Counted from the first letter of the stretch, positions 9,358 through 22,280 are shown. The stretch: DNA of 64,000 nt from Trabulsiella odontotermitis (GCF_001297775.1 NZ_LIFX01000006.1:124001-188000); one strand, 5' to 3'. Notes: generated by a model from the letters alone, not told the origin. Numbers and translations are program-made.

Positions 9358-11094
9358 ATGTCTTCCACCACGATAACTGATAATAACGCCCTTCTGGCAG
9401 AACTCGCTCGTCTGGTTGGTCACACTCACCTGCTGACCGATCCGGCCAAAACACAACGCTATCGCAAAGGCTTTCGCTCGGGTCAGGGCGACGCGCTGGC
9501 GGTGGTTTTCCCCGGTTCGTTGCTGGAGCTCTGGCGTGTGCTGAGCGTCTGCGTCAGCGCCGACAAAATTATCCTGATGCAGGCAGCCAACACGGGTCTG
9601 ACCGAAGGCTCTACGCCAAACGGCAACGATTATGACCGCGAGATTGTCATTATCAGCACCCTGCGCCTCGACAAACTGCATCTGCTCGATAAAGGCGAAC
9701 AGGTACTCGCCTTCCCCGGCACCACGCTCTATTCGCTGGAAAAAGCGCTCAAACCGTTCGGGCGCGAGCCGCATTCGGTGATCGGCTCGTCGTGCATTGG
9801 CGCGTCGGTGATTGGCGGGATCTGCAATAACTCCGGCGGCTCGCTGGTGCAGCGCGGTCCGGCCTATACCGAAATGTCGCTATTCGCGCGCATTGACGAA
9901 CAGGGCAAGCTGCAACTGGTTAACCATCTTGGCATTGATCTGGGTGAAACGCCGGAGCAGATCTTAAGCAAACTCGACGATGATCGCGTGAAAGAGAGCG
10001 ACGTGCGCCACGACGGCCGCCACGCGCACGATCACGACTACGTCTCCCGCGTGCGCGACGTCAACGCTGATACCCCGGCTCGCTACAATGCCGACCCGGA
10101 TCGTCTGTTTGAATCCTCCGGTTGTGCGGGGAAACTGGCGGTGTTCGCCGTGCGTCTCGACACCTTCCCGGCGGAAAAAAATCAGCAGGTGTTTTACATC
10201 GGCACCAATCAGCCGGAGGTGTTGACGGAAATCCGTCGTCATATTCTGGCGAACTTTGAGAACCTGCCGGTGGCCGGTGAATACATGCATCGCGATATTT
10301 ACGATATCGCCGGACAGTACGGTAAAGACACCTTCCTGATGATCGACAAACTCGGCACCGACAAAATGCCGTTCTTTTTCACCCTGAAGGGGCGTACCGA
10401 CGCGATGCTGGAAAAAGTGTCGCTGTTTAAACCGCATTTCACCGACCGCTTTATGCAGAAGATTGGTCACGTTTTCCCCAACCATCTGCCGTCACGCATG
10501 AAAGAATGGCGCGATAAATATGAACATCATCTGTTGCTGAAAATGGCAGGCGATGGCATTGAAGAGGCGAAACGCTGGCTGAATGACTATTTCCAGCAGG
10601 CTGAAGGCGCTTATTTCGAATGTACGCCGGAAGAAGGCAGTAAGGCGTTTTTGCACCGTTTTGCCGCCGCCGGGGCCGCCATCCGTTATCAGGCGGTTCA
10701 TGCCGATGAAGTCGAGGATATTCTGGCGCTGGATATTGCGTTACGCCGTAACGACAGCGAATGGTTTGAGCATCTGCCGCCGGAAATCGACAGCCAGCTG
10801 GTGCATAAGCTCTATTACGGTCATTTCATGTGCCACGTTTTCCATCAGGATTACATCGTCAAAAAAGGGGTGGATGCGCATGCGCTGAAAGAGCAGATGC
10901 TGGCATTGTTGCGCGAGCGCGGGGCGCAATATCCGGCGGAGCATAACGTCGGACATCTGTATGAAGCGGCAGACAACCTGAAGCAGTTCTATCGCCAGAA
11001 CGATCCGACCAACAGCATGAATCCGGGGATTGGTAAAACCAGCAAGCAGAAATACTGGGGTGAAACCGCCACCCCAGTCAGTAAGGCGGAATAA
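9358..11094 (+). CDS. dld: Dld, quinone-dependent FAD D-lactate dehydrogenase
   Basis: This peripheral membrane enzyme oxidises D-lactate to pyruvate and passes electrons to the quinone pool. Its 578 aa compare with 571 in K-12. The FAD-binding PCMH domain covers about residues 40-270, with IGSSCIGASVIGGICNNSGG contacting FAD. The membrane-binding and C-terminal cap domains follow, ending near MNPGIGKTSKQKYW. AAGGAG precedes the ATG at a good distance. It is convergent with pbpG, with only 2 bp between the stop codons. Confidence 0.97.
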   Translation: MSSTTITDNNALLAELARLVGHTHLLTDPAKTQRYRKGFRSGQGDALAVVFPGSLLELWRVLSVCVSADKIILMQAANTGLTEGSTPNGNDYDREIVIISTLRLDKLHLLDKGEQVLAFPGTTLYSLEKALKPFGREPHSVIGSSCIGASVIGGICNNSGGSLVQRGPAYTEMSLFARIDEQGKLQLVNHLGIDLGETPEQILSKLDDDRVKESDVRHDGRHAHDHDYVSRVRDVNADTPARYNADPDRLFESSGCAGKLAVFAVRLDTFPAEKNQQVFYIGTNQPEVLTEIRRHILANFENLPVAGEYMHRDIYDIAGQYGKDTFLMIDKLGTDKMPFFFTLKGRTDAMLEKVSLFKPHFTDRFMQKIGHVFPNHLPSRMKEWRDKYEHHLLLKMAGDGIEEAKRWLNDYFQQAEGAYFECTPEEGSKAFLHRFAAAGAAIRYQAVHADEVEDILALDIALRRNDSEWFEHLPPEIDSQLVHKLYYGHFMCHVFHQDYIVKKGVDAHALKEQMLALLRERGAQYPAEHNVGHLYEAADNLKQFYRQNDPTNSMNPGIGKTSKQKYWGETATPVSKAE

Positions 11095-11107
11095 GGTTAA
11101 TCCGCCT
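11084..11107. terminator. Hairpin over the convergent dld/pbpG stops
   Basis: AGGCGGA (11084-11090) pairs with TCCGCCT (11101-11107) around a 10-nt loop that contains both stop codons. It lacks a clear T-tract on either strand, so it may be only a weak terminator or an mRNA end stabiliser. Confidence 0.4.
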
Positions 11108-12041
11108 GGGTGGTTTGTTCACCGTGCAGCATGGCGTTCGCCATCTGTGCCTCGCGCTGTTTTTTATAGCTCAGCGCGGCAGGCGGAACCGGCATGATCT
11201 TCCCGGTTTCCACCCACGTCCGCAGACGGCTGGCATCGGCGAAGTGAGTGTATTTGCCGAAGGCATCCATCACCACCAGCGCCACCGGACGGTTGTTAAT
11301 GACCGTGCGCATAATCAGGCAGTGCCCCGCCGCGTTGGTGAAGCCGGTTTTGGTCAGCTGGATATTCCAGTTATCGCGATACACCAGATGGTTGGTGTTG
11401 CGGAACGGCAACGTATAGGCCGGATGGGCAAACGTCGCGGTATCTTCCCGCGTGGTGCTGAGCTGGCCGATCAACGGATACTGCTTGCTGGCGATCAGCA
11501 GTTTGGTTAAATCCCGTGCCGTAGAGACGTTCTGGATTGATAGCCCGGTCGGTTCCACGTAGCGGGTATGCGTCATGCCCAGCGCTTTCGCTTTGGCATT
11601 CATCGCGTTGATAAACGCGCCGTAACCGCCCGGATAATGGTGCGCCAGGCTCGCCGCCGCGCGGTTTTCAGAAGACATCAGCGCCAGCAGCAGCATATTT
11701 TTGCGGCTGATCTGGCTGTTCAGACGAACGCGCGAATAGATCCCTTTCATTTCCGGCGTCTGGCTGATATCCACCGTCAGTATTTCATCCAGCGGCAGGT
11801 GCGCATCCAGAACCACCATCGCGGTCATCACTTTGGTGATCGACGCCATCGGGCGCACAAGGTCCGGGTGGCTGGAATAAATAACCTGATTAGTATTCAG
11901 ATCGACAATCATCGCACTTCCGGATGCGATCTCCGGTTGCGCGGCCGCTGTGGTTGCAACGGTTTTCGCGCTCGCCTGTGGCGCAAAAGGCACTGCCAGC
12001 ATCAGCGCAAGGCTGAGCAAGGACACTCGACATTTCTGCAT
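11097..12041 (-). CDS. pbpG: PbpG (PBP7), D-alanyl-D-alanine endopeptidase
   Basis: This periplasmic low-molecular-mass penicillin-binding protein cleaves DD-cross-links in peptidoglycan. It has a Sec signal peptide (about residues 1-25). The active-site set of the S11 peptidase family is present: SITK (Ser67, Lys70), SSEN as the SxN motif, and KTG in LTKTGFTN. Its 314 aa are typical. It is a single gene, divergent from no close partner; its promoter should lie in the 163 bp up to yohC. Confidence 0.96.
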   Translation of the reverse strand: MQKCRVSLLSLALMLAVPFAPQASAKTVATTAAAQPEIASGSAMIVDLNTNQVIYSSHPDLVRPMASITKVMTAMVVLDAHLPLDEILTVDISQTPEMKGIYSRVRLNSQISRKNMLLLALMSSENRAAASLAHHYPGGYGAFINAMNAKAKALGMTHTRYVEPTGLSIQNVSTARDLTKLLIASKQYPLIGQLSTTREDTATFAHPAYTLPFRNTNHLVYRDNWNIQLTKTGFTNAAGHCLIMRTVINNRPVALVVMDAFGKYTHFADASRLRTWVETGKIMPVPPAALSYKKQREAQMANAMLHGEQTTQAD

Positions 12042-12204
12042 GGTGAGATTTCTGGTTATTTTTTCGGCAAAAGATTAATGTAGCTGATTGTTTCAGGATT
12101 TCCTGAAGCTGCATCATACCCCGCAGAACTCCCGCGTCGCCAGCAGATAATCGTGAGGAAATGCTGCACCGCCGGAGAACCCGACGGTGCATAATTCAAA
12201 CCGG

Positions 12205-12792
12205 TCAGAACAGACGGTAACCGTAACCCCAGAGGATCACTGTCAGCGCCAGCAGAACCTCAAGCACCAGCACGCCGATCGCCAGCGTCGAGCTGGAAAA
12301 GCTCAGGCCCTCTTCTTTGTTGATATTGAGGAAGGTCGGCACCCCCAAATAGAGCAGATAGCCGGTGTAGAATAGCGCAATCGTCCCCGCCAGCGCGCAC
12401 AGCCAGACCAGCGGATAGAGTGCGACAATCCCGCTCAGGAACAGCGGTGTGGCGACATATCCGGCGAAGACCATACAGTGGCGTAGCGACGGGCGCTGCG
12501 GGTAATGACGCGCCATCCACCAGATGACTCGCCCCATCGCCGCGACACCGATGAGCATCAGCGCATAAAAGAGAACAGCAGAAAACAGGCCTGTCAGGGG
12601 CGACAGTTTAACTACCGTGCCATCGCCAAAATTCCAGCCAAGTTGCGTGGTACCAATGAAGGCGCAGATCACCGGGATCGCCGCCATGATTAACACATGG
12701 TGAGTGTAGTGATGCGAAACAGATTCGTTTTCGCCACGGATGACGTGCATTTCGCGCTCGGGATGTGAAAACAGTCCCCAGACATGGTTCAT
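12205..12792 (-). CDS. yohC: YohC, Yip1-family inner-membrane protein
   Basis: This 195-aa protein has the same length as K-12 YohC and five hydrophobic stretches (about residues 30-50, 72-90, 107-125, 128-150 and 170-190), as in Yip1-domain membrane proteins. Its function is not established. It sits alone, divergent from yohD. Confidence 0.92.
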   Translation of the reverse strand: MNHVWGLFSHPEREMHVIRGENESVSHHYTHHVLIMAAIPVICAFIGTTQLGWNFGDGTVVKLSPLTGLFSAVLFYALMLIGVAAMGRVIWWMARHYPQRPSLRHCMVFAGYVATPLFLSGIVALYPLVWLCALAGTIALFYTGYLLYLGVPTFLNINKEEGLSFSSSTLAIGVLVLEVLLALTVILWGYGYRLF

Positions 12793-12968
12793 AAAACCCC
12801 CTTGTCACGGCTTCGTAGAATCACCCTTCAAGTATAAGACATACTGATAGATTATTTTGTGTACAGCGTGAAAAAGCAGATTAGCGCTATTTCCCGTCTT
12901 TGCCGCCGCAAGGGCGTCAGAGGGTATATGATTAACCACAGGTGTTGTTCAGGGAGTCCTTACTTCGT

Positions 12969-13547
12969 ATGGATATCAACAGTCTGGTTTCACAGTATGG
13001 CTACGCCGCGCTGGTCATTGGCAGCCTGGCGGAAGGAGAAACCGTCACTCTGCTCGGCGGGGTAGCGGCGCATCAGGGATTGCTTAAATTCTGGCTGGTG
13101 GTGGTATCGGTGGCGCTCGGCGGGATGATTGGTGATCAGGTGCTTTACCTGCTGGGGCGGCGTTTTGGCGGTCGCCTGCTGCGGCGCTTCAAACGGCATA
13201 AAGCTAAAATCCGTTCGGCTCAGCGGCTGATCCAGCGCCGCCCTTACCTGTTCGTTATCGGTACCCGCTTTATGTACGGCTTTCGGGTGATTGGCCCGTT
13301 ACTGATTGGTGCCAGCCGGTTGCCGCCGAAAATATTCCTGCCGCTTAACATTCTCGGGGCGATAATCTGGTCGCTGCTGTTTACCACCCTGGGCTACGTC
13401 GGCGGAGAAGTCATCGGCCCGTGGCTGCATAACCTCGACAAGCATCTTAAACACTGGATCTGGTTGCTGCTGGCAGTGGGTCTGGTGGTTGCCGTGCGCT
13501 GGTGGCTCAGGCGACGCGACAAAAAACGCGCGTCGCAGGAGGATTAA
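12969..13547 (+). CDS. yohD: YohD, DedA-family inner-membrane protein
   Basis: This belongs to the DedA/SNARE-associated family of polytopic membrane proteins, linked to membrane homeostasis and, in some members, undecaprenyl-phosphate recycling. Starting at the ATG at 12969 gives 192 aa, the K-12 length, beginning [19 protein letters not shown]. The family features ETVTLLGG, then [10 protein letters not shown] and [13 protein letters not shown], are visible. Its 3' end overlaps the 3' end of dusC by 4 bp on the other strand. K-12 carries yohF and mdtQ between yohD and dusC; both are missing here. Confidence 0.93.
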   Translation: MDINSLVSQYGYAALVIGSLAEGETVTLLGGVAAHQGLLKFWLVVVSVALGGMIGDQVLYLLGRRFGGRLLRRFKRHKAKIRSAQRLIQRRPYLFVIGTRFMYGFRVIGPLLIGASRLPPKIFLPLNILGAIIWSLLFTTLGYVGGEVIGPWLHNLDKHLKHWIWLLLAVGLVVAVRWWLRRRDKKRASQED

Positions 13548-14491
13548 GGGCGTCGCGCCGCGTAAGCTTCGATGGCCCCAGCAATGGCGGCGGAATCCTG
13601 TAAAGTTCTGACTGCGGTAAACAACTCAGTCGCCTCGCGGTACTCTTTGCGTAAATACCCCAGCCACTGTTTGATACGGGCGACGTGATAAAGCCCGGTG
13701 TCGCCCTGTTTCTCCTTGCGGGAGTATGTCTGCAACAGCTTCACGACGTCAGGCCATGGCATGCGCGGTTCGTTGTATTTCACGACCCGGCTCAGGTTCG
13801 GCACGTTCAGCGCGCCACGGCCAATCATTACCGCATCGCAGCCGGTTGCCGCCATGCACGCCTGCGCACTGTCCCAGTCCCAGATTTCACCGTTGGCAAT
13901 CACCGGGATGGTCAGCCGCTGGCGGATCTCGCCAATCGCCTGCCAGTCGATGCGTTCCGCTTTATAACCATCTTCTTTGGTGCGGCCGTGCACGACCAGT
14001 TCCGTTGCGCCCGCCTGTTGCACCGCGTCGGCAATTTCAAACTGTCGGTCGCCGCTGTCCCAGCCCAGCCGCACTTTCACCGTCACCGGCAGATGGGCCG
14101 GAACCGCTTCACGCATGGCTTTCGCGCCACGGTAAATCAGCTCCGGATCTTTCAGCAACGTCGCCCCGCCACCGCTACCATTGACCACTTTTGACGGACA
14201 GCCGCAGTTAAGATCCACGCCCCATGAACCCAGCGCGACGGCACGGGCGGCGTTTTCCGCCAGCCATTGCGGGTATTGCCCTAACAACTGAATGCGTACC
14301 GGCGTACCAGAGCCGGTGCGACTCTGATGATGCAGTTCCGGGCAAATACGATAAAACGATTTTTCCGGCAGCAGCTTATCCACCACCCGCAAAAATTCGG
14401 TGATACAGAGATCGTAATCGTTAACCTCAGTCAGCAGCTCGCGCACCAGCGAATCGAGCACGCCTTCCATCGGCGCCAGTAAAACACGCAT
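13544..14491 (-). CDS. dusC: DusC, tRNA-dihydrouridine(16) synthase
   Basis: This flavoenzyme reduces uridine 16 in the D-loop of tRNAs with FMN and NADPH. The TIM-barrel N terminus [13 protein letters not shown] is present. So is the catalytic-Cys region [15 protein letters not shown] near residue 98 and the phosphate-binding VIANGEI and [15 protein letters not shown]. Its 315 aa equal the family length. It is transcribed on its own, tail to tail with yohD. Confidence 0.96.
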   Translation of the reverse strand: MRVLLAPMEGVLDSLVRELLTEVNDYDLCITEFLRVVDKLLPEKSFYRICPELHHQSRTGSGTPVRIQLLGQYPQWLAENAARAVALGSWGVDLNCGCPSKVVNGSGGGATLLKDPELIYRGAKAMREAVPAHLPVTVKVRLGWDSGDRQFEIADAVQQAGATELVVHGRTKEDGYKAERIDWQAIGEIRQRLTIPVIANGEIWDWDSAQACMAATGCDAVMIGRGALNVPNLSRVVKYNEPRMPWPDVVKLLQTYSRKEKQGDTGLYHVARIKQWLGYLRKEYREATELFTAVRTLQDSAAIAGAIEAYAARRP

Positions 14492-14658
14492 ATCGTTACC
14501 CGGAGAAAAAGAGGCGCTATCTTAGCGTTAACGGAAGCGGGAATGAAGTCTGTTATAACGGCTTCAGGCTACACTCAGTTACATGACTTTTCGCCAGCAA
14601 ATTTGTAGGAATGCCAGATGAGCCACAGGGGGATCACAGGTATGCTCAGAATTCATGT

Positions 14659-14674
14659 TGTGATCGGTAGCACA
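14659..14674. promoter_or_regulatory. Putative CRP site upstream of yohJK
   Basis: TGTGATCGGTAGCACA matches the CRP consensus TGTGA-N6-TCACA at 9 of 10 fixed positions. It lies about 50 bp before the yohJ ATG. This suggests cAMP-CRP control of the yohJK pair; it is a sequence match only. Confidence 0.55.
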
Positions 14675-14687
14675 TTTCAGACTTTAA

Positions 14688-15814
<1,127 letters not shown>

Positions 15815-15867
15815 AAAGGCGATACATCACACATTATTTCGTTGAATTTCATCAGTTGCACAGGTAG

Positions 15868-15883
15868 TGCGAAGTAGATCACA
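15868..15883. promoter_or_regulatory. Putative CRP site of cdd
   Basis: TGCGAAGTAGATCACA fits TGTGA-N6-TCACA with one mismatch and lies 59 bp before the cdd ATG. In E. coli cdd is activated by CRP and repressed by CytR. No separate CytR site was resolved. Confidence 0.6.
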
Positions 15884-15942
15884 TATAAAGCCGTAACAGG
15901 CCCGTAAACTACGCTCCCATTACATTGTTGAGAGGCAACGCC

Positions 15943-16827
15943 ATGCATTCACGTTTTCATTCTGCTTTTGCACAGCTTGCAGATAATTTGCGGTCAGCTC
16001 TGGCCCCGATTCTGGCGGATGAGCATTTTCCCGCACTGCTGACGGCGGAACAGGTCGCGGCGTTACAAAAGGCCACCGGACTGGACGAAGACGCGCTGGC
16101 TTTCGCCCTCCTGCCACTGGCGGCGGCCTGTGCCCGCGCTGATCTCTCCCATTTTAACGTCGGGGCCATCGCCCGCGGCGTCAGCGGTACCTGGTATTTC
16201 GGCGGCAATATGGAGTTCATCGGCGCGACCATGCAACAGACGGTACACGCCGAGCAGAGCGCCATCAGCCACGCCTGGCTGCGCGGGGAAAAATCGCTGC
16301 AGGCCATCACCGTGAACTACACGCCGTGCGGTCACTGTCGTCAGTTTATGAACGAACTGAACAGTGGCCTGGCGCTGCGCATCAACCTGCCGGGCCGTGC
16401 GCCGCATACGCTGAAAGATTACCTGCCGGATGCCTTTGGGCCGAAGGATCTGGAGATCAAAACCCTGCTGATGGATGACCAGGATCACGGCTACACACTG
16501 GAAGGCGATGCGCTGGCGCAGGCGGCCATTACCGCTGCGAACAAGAGCCATATGCCCTACAGCAACTCGCCGTCCGGGGTGGCGCTGGAGTGCCGCGATG
16601 GCACGGTTTTCAGCGGCAGCTATGCGGAAAACGCGGCATTCAACCCGACGCTTCCGCCATTGCAGGGCGCGCTTAATCTCCTGAGCCTCAACGGTTACGA
16701 CTACCCGGACATTCAGCGCGCCATTCTTGCCGAACGCGCCGATGCGCCGCTGATCCAGTGGGATGCGACCGCCGCAACGCTTCGGGCGCTCGGCTGCCAG
16801 AGTCTCGATCGCGTTCTGCTTTCCTGA
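15943..16827 (+). CDS. cdd: Cdd, cytidine/deoxycytidine deaminase
   Basis: This zinc hydrolase converts cytidine and deoxycytidine to uridine and deoxyuridine in pyrimidine salvage. The ATG at 15943 follows GAGAGG and gives 294 aa, the K-12 length. The zinc site His102-Ala-Glu104 ([12 protein letters not shown]) and PCGHC (Cys129, Cys132) are intact. The C-terminal half is the degenerate second deaminase domain of the homodimeric type. Confidence 0.97.
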   Translation: MHSRFHSAFAQLADNLRSALAPILADEHFPALLTAEQVAALQKATGLDEDALAFALLPLAAACARADLSHFNVGAIARGVSGTWYFGGNMEFIGATMQQTVHAEQSAISHAWLRGEKSLQAITVNYTPCGHCRQFMNELNSGLALRINLPGRAPHTLKDYLPDAFGPKDLEIKTLLMDDQDHGYTLEGDALAQAAITAANKSHMPYSNSPSGVALECRDGTVFSGSYAENAAFNPTLPPLQGALNLLSLNGYDYPDIQRAILAERADAPLIQWDATAATLRALGCQSLDRVLLS

Positions 16828-16836
16828 TCCCTCACT

Positions 16837-16857
16837 GCGCGGGCCCCGCGCCCGCGC
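16837..16857 (+). terminator. GC-rich hairpin after cdd
   Basis: GCGCGGGC (16837-16844) pairs with GCCCGCGC (16850-16857) around a 5-nt loop, 10 bp after the cdd stop. There is no T-run behind it, so intrinsic termination is uncertain. Confidence 0.45.
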
Positions 16858-16925
16858 TGATGAAAATCCCCCCAATTAACCTACTGTTTCTTGCGCTTAC
16901 CGGGCGGGTAAAGTAGCCTGAGTGA

Positions 16926-17674
<749 letters not shown>

Positions 17675-17675
<1 letters not shown>

Positions 17676-18592
17676 TGGGCGACTATGCGCTGCTGGTGGG
17701 GAACGGGATCAATAATCTGGCCGACGGCAATTCCTGGTTTGATGTTCTGCAAAGCCTGGGGCTGAAATATCACATAACCATCGATACCAATAACAAACCC
17801 TTTCCCCTCGCCTACGAAGAAATCTACTTCACTATTTTAAAAGCGCAGCAAAGCAAGAACACGGAACGCAAGATCAAAGGCTTTATTGCCGATAAAATTC
17901 AAACCATTACCAGCAATGATATTCACCAGCACATCATGGCGCTCGACTGCCCGAATATCATGACCACCAATTACGATCTGGCGCTGGAAACCTGTCTGGT
18001 GAATGCCTCTGCGCTTAAAAACGACGGCATTATCAAGGAACAAAAATACAGCGTTTTTCGCCATCATCAGATCAACGACAAACGCCTCTGGCATATCCAC
18101 GGTGATATCACCGTCGCCAACTCAATTACGCTGGGTTACGAACATTACAGCGGCTATTTGCAGGCGATGCGCAACTACACCGCCACTGGCAGCAGCTATG
18201 CAAAAGAAGAATTTAACACGCTCAAACCGTTGATCCGCCGCTTAGCGACGCCGGGCAAAGAATACAGTTGGATCGATAATTTTTTCCGCCGCAATGTGTA
18301 TATTTTCGGCCTGACGCTGGACTTTGTTGAAATCGATCTGTGGTGGTTATTAACCTATCGCGAACGTTGCCGGTTGCTGAAAAACAGTGACAAGGAAATC
18401 ACTAACCGGGTTGTCTATTACATTCCCGCCTGCTTCGCCGAAGATGAAAAATCCACCGCTAAAATCGCCCTGCTGGACAGCGTGGGCGTCACCGTGAATA
18501 AGCAGTTTGGTCAGTATTTCAAACGCAGCAAAGACGACGAAAAAGCGTATTACGTCGCCGTGATTGCGGATATTCAGAAGGCTGAAAAATAG
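17675..18592 (+). CDS. SIR2-like domain protein, translationally coupled to sanA
   Basis: This 305-aa protein has the motif set of the SIR2-like family: LVGNGINN at the N terminus (GNGINN 9-14) where NAD-binding glycines sit, TTNYD (97-101), HIHGD (140-144) with the candidate catalytic His142, and FGLTLDFVEID (211-221). It has no signal peptide or membrane helix, so it should be cytoplasmic. SIR2-like domains act as NAD-dependent deacetylases or, in several antiphage systems, as NADases. There is no second effector or sensor domain here. The gene starts within the sanA stop, looks AT-richer than its neighbours by eye, and occupies the K-12 place of yeiS/yeiT/preA. Its function is unknown. Confidence 0.75.
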
Positions 18593-18619
18593 CCCGGCAC
18601 GGGAATATCCGTGCCGGGC
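18592..18619 (-). terminator. Strong hairpin, likely mglBAC terminator
   Basis: GCCCGGCACGG (18592-18602) and CCGTGCCGGGC (18609-18619) form an 11-bp stem with a 6-nt loop. On the minus strand it is followed by TATTTTT, as expected for intrinsic termination behind mglC, whose stop lies 20 bp away. It also overlaps the stop of the SIR2-like gene and may protect that mRNA end. Confidence 0.75.
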
Positions 18620-18638
18620 CTGAGGAACGAGAACAAAC

Positions 18639-19649
18639 TTATTTTTTGCGCGCGTACTTGAGGGAGTCAAGCGCAACAGCAAAGATAATGATCGCCCCTT
18701 TAATGATATACTGCCAGTACGGGTTCACGCCGATATACGTCAGGCCGTAGTTGATGACGGTGAAGATAATCACACCGGTCACCACCCCCAGCACGCTACC
18801 AACGCCACCGCTGAAGGAAACCCCGCCCACCACGCAGGCGGCGATGGCGTCCAGTTCGTACATAAAGCCGAGGTTGTTTGTCGCGGAGCCGATACGACCG
18901 GCTTCCAGCATCCCGCCGAACGCGTAGAACACGCCGGACAGCGCATAGATCATCAGCAGGTTGAGACCGACGTTAACACCGGAAACTTTCGCTGCTTCCG
19001 GGTTACCGCCGATGGCAAAAATGTTTTTGCCGAAGCGGGTTTTATTCCACAGGATCCAGACGAAAATAATGGCGATTAACGCATAGAACGTAATATACGA
19101 AAGCCTGAAACTGCCCAACGCCACAAACCCCTGGGCAAAGGTCGAGAAGTGCGAATCAAACCCGGAAATCGGTGATGCGCCGACGAAATCGTAATAAAGG
19201 GAGTTAATCCCGTAAACAATAATCATCGTACCCAGCGTGGTAATAAATGGCGTGACGTTCAGGTAAGCAATGATAATACCGTTCACCAGGCCGATGACCG
19301 CGCCAATTGCGCAGACGATCAGGATCACCAGCGGAATCGGCATGGTTGCCATATCCGGGAACACTTTGTTCGCATTATCAATCGACTGGAGGAGCGTTGC
19401 GGCGATAACCGCTGCCAGCCCGACCTGGCGACCCGCGGAAAGGTCGGTCCCCTGGGTGACAATCAGGCCTGCCACGCCCAGCGCGATGATAATACGTACC
19501 GAAGACTGCGTCAGGATGTTACTTAAGTTCAGCAGACTTAAGAATGTGGGGTCCTGGAAAATAATAATCGCCAGTAAGACTAAAAGAACGACGTAAATAC
19601 CGCCATCTTTCAGATAGGTAAGAAAACTTTTTTTATTCAATGCACTCAT
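18639..19649 (-). CDS. mglC: MglC, galactose/methyl-galactoside ABC permease
   Basis: This inner-membrane permease of the high-affinity galactose importer belongs to the BPD_transp_2 family. It has 336 aa and 8-10 hydrophobic helices, starting MSALNKKSFLTYLKDGG. It is the third gene of mglBAC, 15 bp behind mglA, and probably works as a homodimer since the system has a single permease gene. It is intact. Confidence 0.97.
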   Translation of the reverse strand: MSALNKKSFLTYLKDGGIYVVLLVLLAIIIFQDPTFLSLLNLSNILTQSSVRIIIALGVAGLIVTQGTDLSAGRQVGLAAVIAATLLQSIDNANKVFPDMATMPIPLVILIVCAIGAVIGLVNGIIIAYLNVTPFITTLGTMIIVYGINSLYYDFVGASPISGFDSHFSTFAQGFVALGSFRLSYITFYALIAIIFVWILWNKTRFGKNIFAIGGNPEAAKVSGVNVGLNLLMIYALSGVFYAFGGMLEAGRIGSATNNLGFMYELDAIAACVVGGVSFSGGVGSVLGVVTGVIIFTVINYGLTYIGVNPYWQYIIKGAIIIFAVALDSLKYARKK

Positions 19650-19664
19650 GAGTGGCCCCTGATC

Positions 19665-21185
19665 TTAAAGGTGCAAAGACGCAAGACGCAGAATTTCGTT
19701 TTGCGTTGTCGTTTTGGTATCAACAATACCGGCGACGAGTCCATTGCTCATCACCAGAATACGGTCGGTAATTCCCAGCAGTTCTGGCATTTCAGAAGAG
19801 ATGATGATGATCCCTTTATTCTTTTTCGCCAGTTCAGCAATCAGCTGATAAATTTCGAATTTCGCCCCAACGTCAATACCGCGCGTCGGTTCATCAAGCA
19901 TCAATATTTCCGGCTGGGTTAATAACCAACGACCGATAACTACTTTTTGCTGATTCCCACCTGACAGCGAGCCGATTTGAGTACGGTGACCTGGCGTTTT
20001 TACCCGCATGGAATCGATCACCCATTGGGTGTCGCTTTTCATGCGCGTGTTATCCAGTAATCCCACCTTGTTTTTATAATTACGAATATTGGAGATAAGC
20101 GAGTTAAACCCAATATCCAGGTAAGCGTAAATCCCGGTCGAGCGGCGCTCTTCCGTCACCAGTGCAAAGCCGTTATTAATGGCTTCGTTGGCGCTGTGGT
20201 TATTGATTTTCTTACCGTGCAGGGTGATGGTACCGGACGATTTTTCGCGAATGCCAAATAACGTTTCCACGATATCAGTACGTTTCGCGCCGACCAGCCC
20301 GGCGATGCCGAGAATTTCACCTTTGTGCAGATCAAACGAAATATCGCGAATGGACGGCTGGCGCAGCGACGTGAGGTTGCGCACCTCAAGGATCACTTCA
20401 CCCGGGGTATTTTGCTTATCCGGGAAACGCTGGTTAAGCGAACGTCCGACCATCATGGCGATGATCTTGTCCATATCCAGCCCTTCCAGCGGCTGGGTGG
20501 CAATCCACTGACCGTCGCGCAGTACCGTGACTTCATCGCACAACTGGAAAATTTCTTCCATTTTATGCGAGATATACACGATGCCGCAGCCACGCGCTTT
20601 CAGCTTGCGAATGATGGTAAAGAGATGGTTTACCTCTTTTTCCGTCAATGACGAGGTGGGTTCATCCATAATGACGATTTTCGCGTCATAGGAGAACGCC
20701 TTCGCAATTTCAATCATCTGCATTTGCGAAACGGATAACGTCCCCACGCGGGCGCGCGGATCAATATCGATATCCAGTTCATCAAAGATGGCTTTCGTGT
20801 CGCGATACATTTTGTCCTGATCGACAAACATGCCTTTGATGGGGTAACGCCCCAGCCACATGTTGTCCATCACGGAACGTTGTAATACCAGGTTGAGCTC
20901 CTGGTGTACCATCGAAATCCCGTTTTCCAGCGCTTCTTTCGCGGAATGGAAATCGATCTCTTTCCCTTGAAAAATAATGCTGCCGGCATCTTTTTGATAG
21001 ATGCCAAAAAGACATTTCAATAATGTTGACTTACCAGCGCCATTCTCGCCCATCAGGGCGTGGATAGAATGAGGACGCACCTTTAAGTTCACATCATCGA
21101 GCGCCTTTACGCCGGGAAAGGACTTGTCGATGTGATTCATTTCCAACAAGAATTCGCCTGACGACGCTGTATTATTGCTGACCAT
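19665..21185 (-). CDS. mglA: MglA, galactose/methyl-galactoside ABC ATPase
   Basis: This fused double ABC ATPase drives galactose import. Starting at the ATG at 21185 gives 506 aa and [16 protein letters not shown], the K-12 form; an upstream frame extension has no support. The first nucleotide-binding domain has GENGAGKST, and [10 protein letters not shown] as Walker B. The second has the degenerate Walker [10 protein letters not shown] usual for this sugar-importer class, the signature [13 protein letters not shown], and [11 protein letters not shown]. It sits between mglB and mglC. Confidence 0.97.
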   Translation of the reverse strand: MVSNNTASSGEFLLEMNHIDKSFPGVKALDDVNLKVRPHSIHALMGENGAGKSTLLKCLFGIYQKDAGSIIFQGKEIDFHSAKEALENGISMVHQELNLVLQRSVMDNMWLGRYPIKGMFVDQDKMYRDTKAIFDELDIDIDPRARVGTLSVSQMQMIEIAKAFSYDAKIVIMDEPTSSLTEKEVNHLFTIIRKLKARGCGIVYISHKMEEIFQLCDEVTVLRDGQWIATQPLEGLDMDKIIAMMVGRSLNQRFPDKQNTPGEVILEVRNLTSLRQPSIRDISFDLHKGEILGIAGLVGAKRTDIVETLFGIREKSSGTITLHGKKINNHSANEAINNGFALVTEERRSTGIYAYLDIGFNSLISNIRNYKNKVGLLDNTRMKSDTQWVIDSMRVKTPGHRTQIGSLSGGNQQKVVIGRWLLTQPEILMLDEPTRGIDVGAKFEIYQLIAELAKKNKGIIIISSEMPELLGITDRILVMSNGLVAGIVDTKTTTQNEILRLASLHL

Positions 21186-21212
21186 AGTTATACCTGGCTG
21201 CGCGTGTGTGTG

Positions 21213-21236
21213 CCCGTGCTGATTGCTCAGCACGGG
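21213..21236. other. Intercistronic hairpin between mglB and mglA
   Basis: CCCGTGCTGA (21213-21222) and TCAGCACGGG (21227-21236) form a perfect 10-bp stem with a 4-nt loop in the mglB-mglA gap. No T-run follows on the minus strand. Such a structure can stabilise the upstream mRNA and help make the binding protein in excess over MglA and MglC. Confidence 0.7.
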
Positions 21237-21284
21237 GAGTATCAGTACTGCTTGTTAACGGGCGTCAAATTGCGACCCGAATTA

Positions 21285-22280
21285 TTATTTTACGAACTGT
21301 GAAAGATTGTCTTTGTCTACGCCAACGTACGGAACGCGAACGATTTTATTCTCGATTTTCCAGCTGGTGCCCGCGGCAGGTTCTTTGCCGTCAGCCAGAT
21401 TTTTTGCCAGATCAAACGTGGCTTTCGCCTGGTTGTTGGCATCGTTCAGCACAGTACCGGCCATCGCACCGGATTTCACCAGCGCCAGCGCTTCTGGCAG
21501 GGCGTCAACACCAAATACCGGAATGCTGGATTTGTTGTGCGCTTTCAGGGCTTCTACTGCACCCATTGCCATGGCGTCGTTGTTAGCGATAACCACTTCG
21601 ATTTTGTTAGCGTTCGGGCCAGAGAGCCAGGCGTCCATTTTGTCTTTCGCCTGAGCGGTATCCCACATTGCGGTATCCAGCGCCAGTTGCTGCGTTTTGA
21701 TGCCTTTGGTGTTCAGCTCTTTCACCACGTACGTGGTACGCGCTTCAGCATCCGGGTGGCCCGGCTCGCCTTTCAGCAGCACGAACTGAATCTGACCATC
21801 TTTGTTCAGATCCCAGCCCTGGTTAGCCTGCCAGTGTTTCGCAATCAGGTCGCCCTGGATAATGCCAGACTCTTTAGAGTCAGTACCGACATAGAACGCT
21901 TTGTCATAGCTATCCAGCGCTTTGCGGGAAGGTTCTTTGTTGAAGAAAACCACCGGCACATTCTGCCCACGCGCTTTCTCAATCACCGTGCCTGCCGCCG
22001 CCGGGTCAACAAGGTTGATCGCCAGGGCTTTCACGCCTTTCGCCAGCAGAACGTCAATCTGGTCGTTCTGTTTGGACTGGTCGTTCTGCGAGTCATTCAT
22101 CAGCAACTGAACGTCCGGCGCCGATTTGCCGTCGTTCTCAATCGCTTTACGGACGACGGACATGAAGTTGTCGTCGTATTTATAAATAGTCACACCGATA
22201 CGGGTATCAGCAGCGTGCGCAGCGGCACCGAACAACATGCTTGCCATAACAGCAGACAGGGTTAACACCTTCTTATTCAT
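21285..22280 (-). CDS. mglB: MglB, periplasmic D-galactose/D-glucose-binding protein
   Basis: This is the binding protein of the Mgl importer and also the galactose/glucose ligand for Trg chemotaxis in E. coli. The ATG at 22280 follows GGAGATACC and starts [15 protein letters not shown] with a Sec signal cut before [10 protein letters not shown]. The calcium loop DLNKDGQIQ and sugar-contacting residues around [12 protein letters not shown] and VIANNDAMA are intact. It has 331 aa, one fewer than K-12. It is the first gene of mglBAC. Confidence 0.97.
   Translation of the reverse strand: MNKKVLTLSAVMASMLFGAAAHAADTRIGVTIYKYDDNFMSVVRKAIENDGKSAPDVQLLMNDSQNDQSKQNDQIDVLLAKGVKALAINLVDPAAAGTVIEKARGQNVPVVFFNKEPSRKALDSYDKAFYVGTDSKESGIIQGDLIAKHWQANQGWDLNKDGQIQFVLLKGEPGHPDAEARTTYVVKELNTKGIKTQQLALDTAMWDTAQAKDKMDAWLSGPNANKIEVVIANNDAMAMGAVEALKAHNKSSIPVFGVDALPEALALVKSGAMAGTVLNDANNQAKATFDLAKNLADGKEPAAGTSWKIENKIVRVPYVGVDKDNLSQFVK

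Noticed and set aside
18592-18619. REP/BIME element
   Set aside because: The hairpin is strong but lacks the REP consensus and occurs once; a terminator explains it better.
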